From Akkermansiaceae bacterium (GTDB taxonomy: Bacteria > Verrucomicrobiota > Verrucomicrobiia > Verrucomicrobiales > Akkermansiaceae), in NCBI GenBank assembly GCA_023301545.1, contig JALZUI010000022.1:1-6672 (forward strand): a stretch of 6,672 nt of DNA, written 5' to 3'. Of the stretch, positions 5,879 through 6,672 are shown in pieces. A program made the translations under genes and the position numbers. Within the stretch, counting starts at the first letter, position 1. The number at the start of each line of letters is the position of its first letter. The notes under the pieces are model-generated. The model had not been told where the DNA came from and ran no database searches. It was given only the letters and a program-made list of their open reading frames with translations.

Positions 5879-6529
5879 ATGCGATCCCTTGGAACCTCAA
5901 AGCCTCTCTCATATCTATGGGATGTCTTTGCCTTTTCCGCCAGTCTTGCGATGGCATATGTTCTGAAATGGGAGGTAAAGGATTTAGTCTGGAGTCTATG
6001 GCTCAGTAGTTTAGTTGTCGGGTTTCTTATCATTGTAGCGACGATTGTAGGAGGAGCTTGGCATTCAGAACGGACAGATGGAGAAGGACTTACTAGATCC
6101 TTGTTTCAAGGGGCATTAATGCTCGTGTTTTTCACTATTCACTTTGGAGGGTTTCATCTTGGGCATGGCGCGTTCTTACAAAGCTTTTTCCCTTTGAGCG
6201 AAAATCGAGGAGGGCTAGGGTTTATTTTTGAGCAGATATTTACGACCGTTATTCCCGCGTATGGAGTCTTTTTGATTCCGGCTTTTATTGCTTCCCGAGA
6301 GGTTTTGATGAAACCTTTTTTAGTAAGGCCAGTGATGGGGAAACGTAATAAATCTAGTGATCTCAGCGCTCCTTATAAAAGTGTGATCAAAATGCATCTA
6401 TTAATTTTCTTCTTTGCGGGCTGCGCTAAGTTCAATTTGGAGCACTTTCTGGTCTATGCCGTTGTTTATGCGTTGTTCTTTTTTCCGTGGCGGATTTTAT
6501 CATTAAAAAAAGGCGTGACCAATGCATGA
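5879..6529 (+). CDS. Multi-pass membrane protein, DUF6498-like
   Basis: From the ATG at 5879 the protein has 216 residues and about five to six hydrophobic segments, roughly 12-29, 36-58, 76-100, 114-137, 169-183 and 188-203. The segment WSLWLSSLVVGFLII and the motif IHFGGFHLGHG (87-97), with His88, His93 and His96, resemble the DUF6498 family as I recall it; its function is not known to me. The clustered histidines in a membrane segment could bind a metal or heme, but this is inference. The start is uncertain: GGAGA abuts the ATG too closely to be a good SD, and a TTG at 5864 would add five residues. The gene is divergent from the DUF2452 gene and is followed after 24 bases by an MBL-fold gene, probably in one transcript. 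Confidence 0.75.
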   Translation: MRSLGTSKPLSYLWDVFAFSASLAMAYVLKWEVKDLVWSLWLSSLVVGFLIIVATIVGGAWHSERTDGEGLTRSLFQGALMLVFFTIHFGGFHLGHGAFLQSFFPLSENRGGLGFIFEQIFTTVIPAYGVFLIPAFIASREVLMKPFLVRPVMGKRNKSSDLSAPYKSVIKMHLLIFFFAGCAKFNLEHFLVYAVVYALFFFPWRILSLKKGVTNA

Positions 6530-6553
6530 TTTCTCCTCATTGATTTTGCACTT

Positions 6554-6672
6554 ATGAAGTTGGTCGTTTTAGGTAGTGGTAGTGCAGGCAACTGTATTGT
6601 CTTTGGCTCTCCAGAGGATGGATTCTGGATGGTTGACGCTGGCTTGAGCTCGAAACAAATTTGCGTTCGTTT
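6554..6672 (+). CDS. Metallo-beta-lactamase-fold protein, YycJ/WalJ-like, 5' part
   Basis: Only the first 39 codons are inside the window. The N-terminus MKLVVLGSGSAGNCIVFGS, followed by WMVDAGLSSKQI, matches the opening of YycJ/WalJ-type MBL-fold proteins, where the GSGSxGN strand and loop and the DAGLS segment are typical. Members are metal-dependent hydrolases, described as nucleases in several bacteria. The metal-binding HxHxDH motif lies beyond the window edge, so activity cannot be judged. The ATG at 6554 is placed as expected for the family but has no SD. It lies 24 bases after the membrane-protein stop and is probably co-transcribed with it. Confidence 0.82.
   Translation, partial: MKLVVLGSGSAGNCIVFGSPEDGFWMVDAGLSSKQICVR

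Noticed and set aside
5808..5957. N-terminal extension of the DUF2452 protein to an ATG at 5957
   Set aside because: It would overlap the divergent membrane-protein gene by almost 80 bases, and the added 50 residues do not resemble the family.
6526..6543. Five-codon mini-ORF (MISPH) overlapping the membrane-protein stop as ATGA, just before the MBL gene
   Set aside because: It has no SD, is too short to judge and could easily arise by chance; the likeness to the tsaD leader is superficial.

Overview
The window comes from a Gram-negative bacterium with an LPS-type outer membrane. This rests on an LptA-like fragment joined to lptB and on an OmpA-like envelope protein. The phylum cannot be fixed from this sequence. 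The intermediate G+C, the near absence of Shine-Dalgarno (SD) sequences and the mix of families would suit a Verrucomicrobiota-type organism, but that is only a tentative inference. No rRNA, tRNA, IS element, phage gene or CRISPR array was seen.

Layout: (1) 1-1259, plus strand: the 3' part of an LptA/OstA-like periplasmic LPS-transport gene, overlapping by one base with lptB, the ATPase of the Lpt machine. (2) 1350-2192, minus strand: an unrecognised coiled-coil protein convergent with lptB, with a good -10 element just upstream. (3) 2305-4074, plus strand: a 19-codon leader ORF with a perfect SD, then tsaD (tRNA t6A37 synthesis), then a HAD-family hydrolase. (4) 4140-5333, plus strand: a membrane-anchored coiled-coil/OmpA-like protein ending at a strong intrinsic terminator. 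(5) 5397-5807, minus strand: a DUF2452 (C1orf50-like) protein. (6) 5879-6529, plus strand and divergent from it: a DUF6498-like multi-pass membrane protein, followed by (7) the 5' end of a YycJ/WalJ-like metallo-beta-lactamase-fold gene cut by the window edge.

Most genes are ordinary housekeeping and envelope functions. The striking part is the tsaD leader. A perfect 8-base SD (AAGGAGGT) drives a 19-residue ORF that stops one base before the tsaD ATG, while tsaD has no usable SD of its own. The first six leader codons are all ANN codons, the class read by the tRNAs that carry t6A37, which is the modification TsaD makes. The layout suggests, but does not prove, that tsaD translation depends on reading the leader and could sense its own product. 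There is no gene-free stretch above 300 bases; the longest gap, 2193-2375, holds the divergent control region and this leader.
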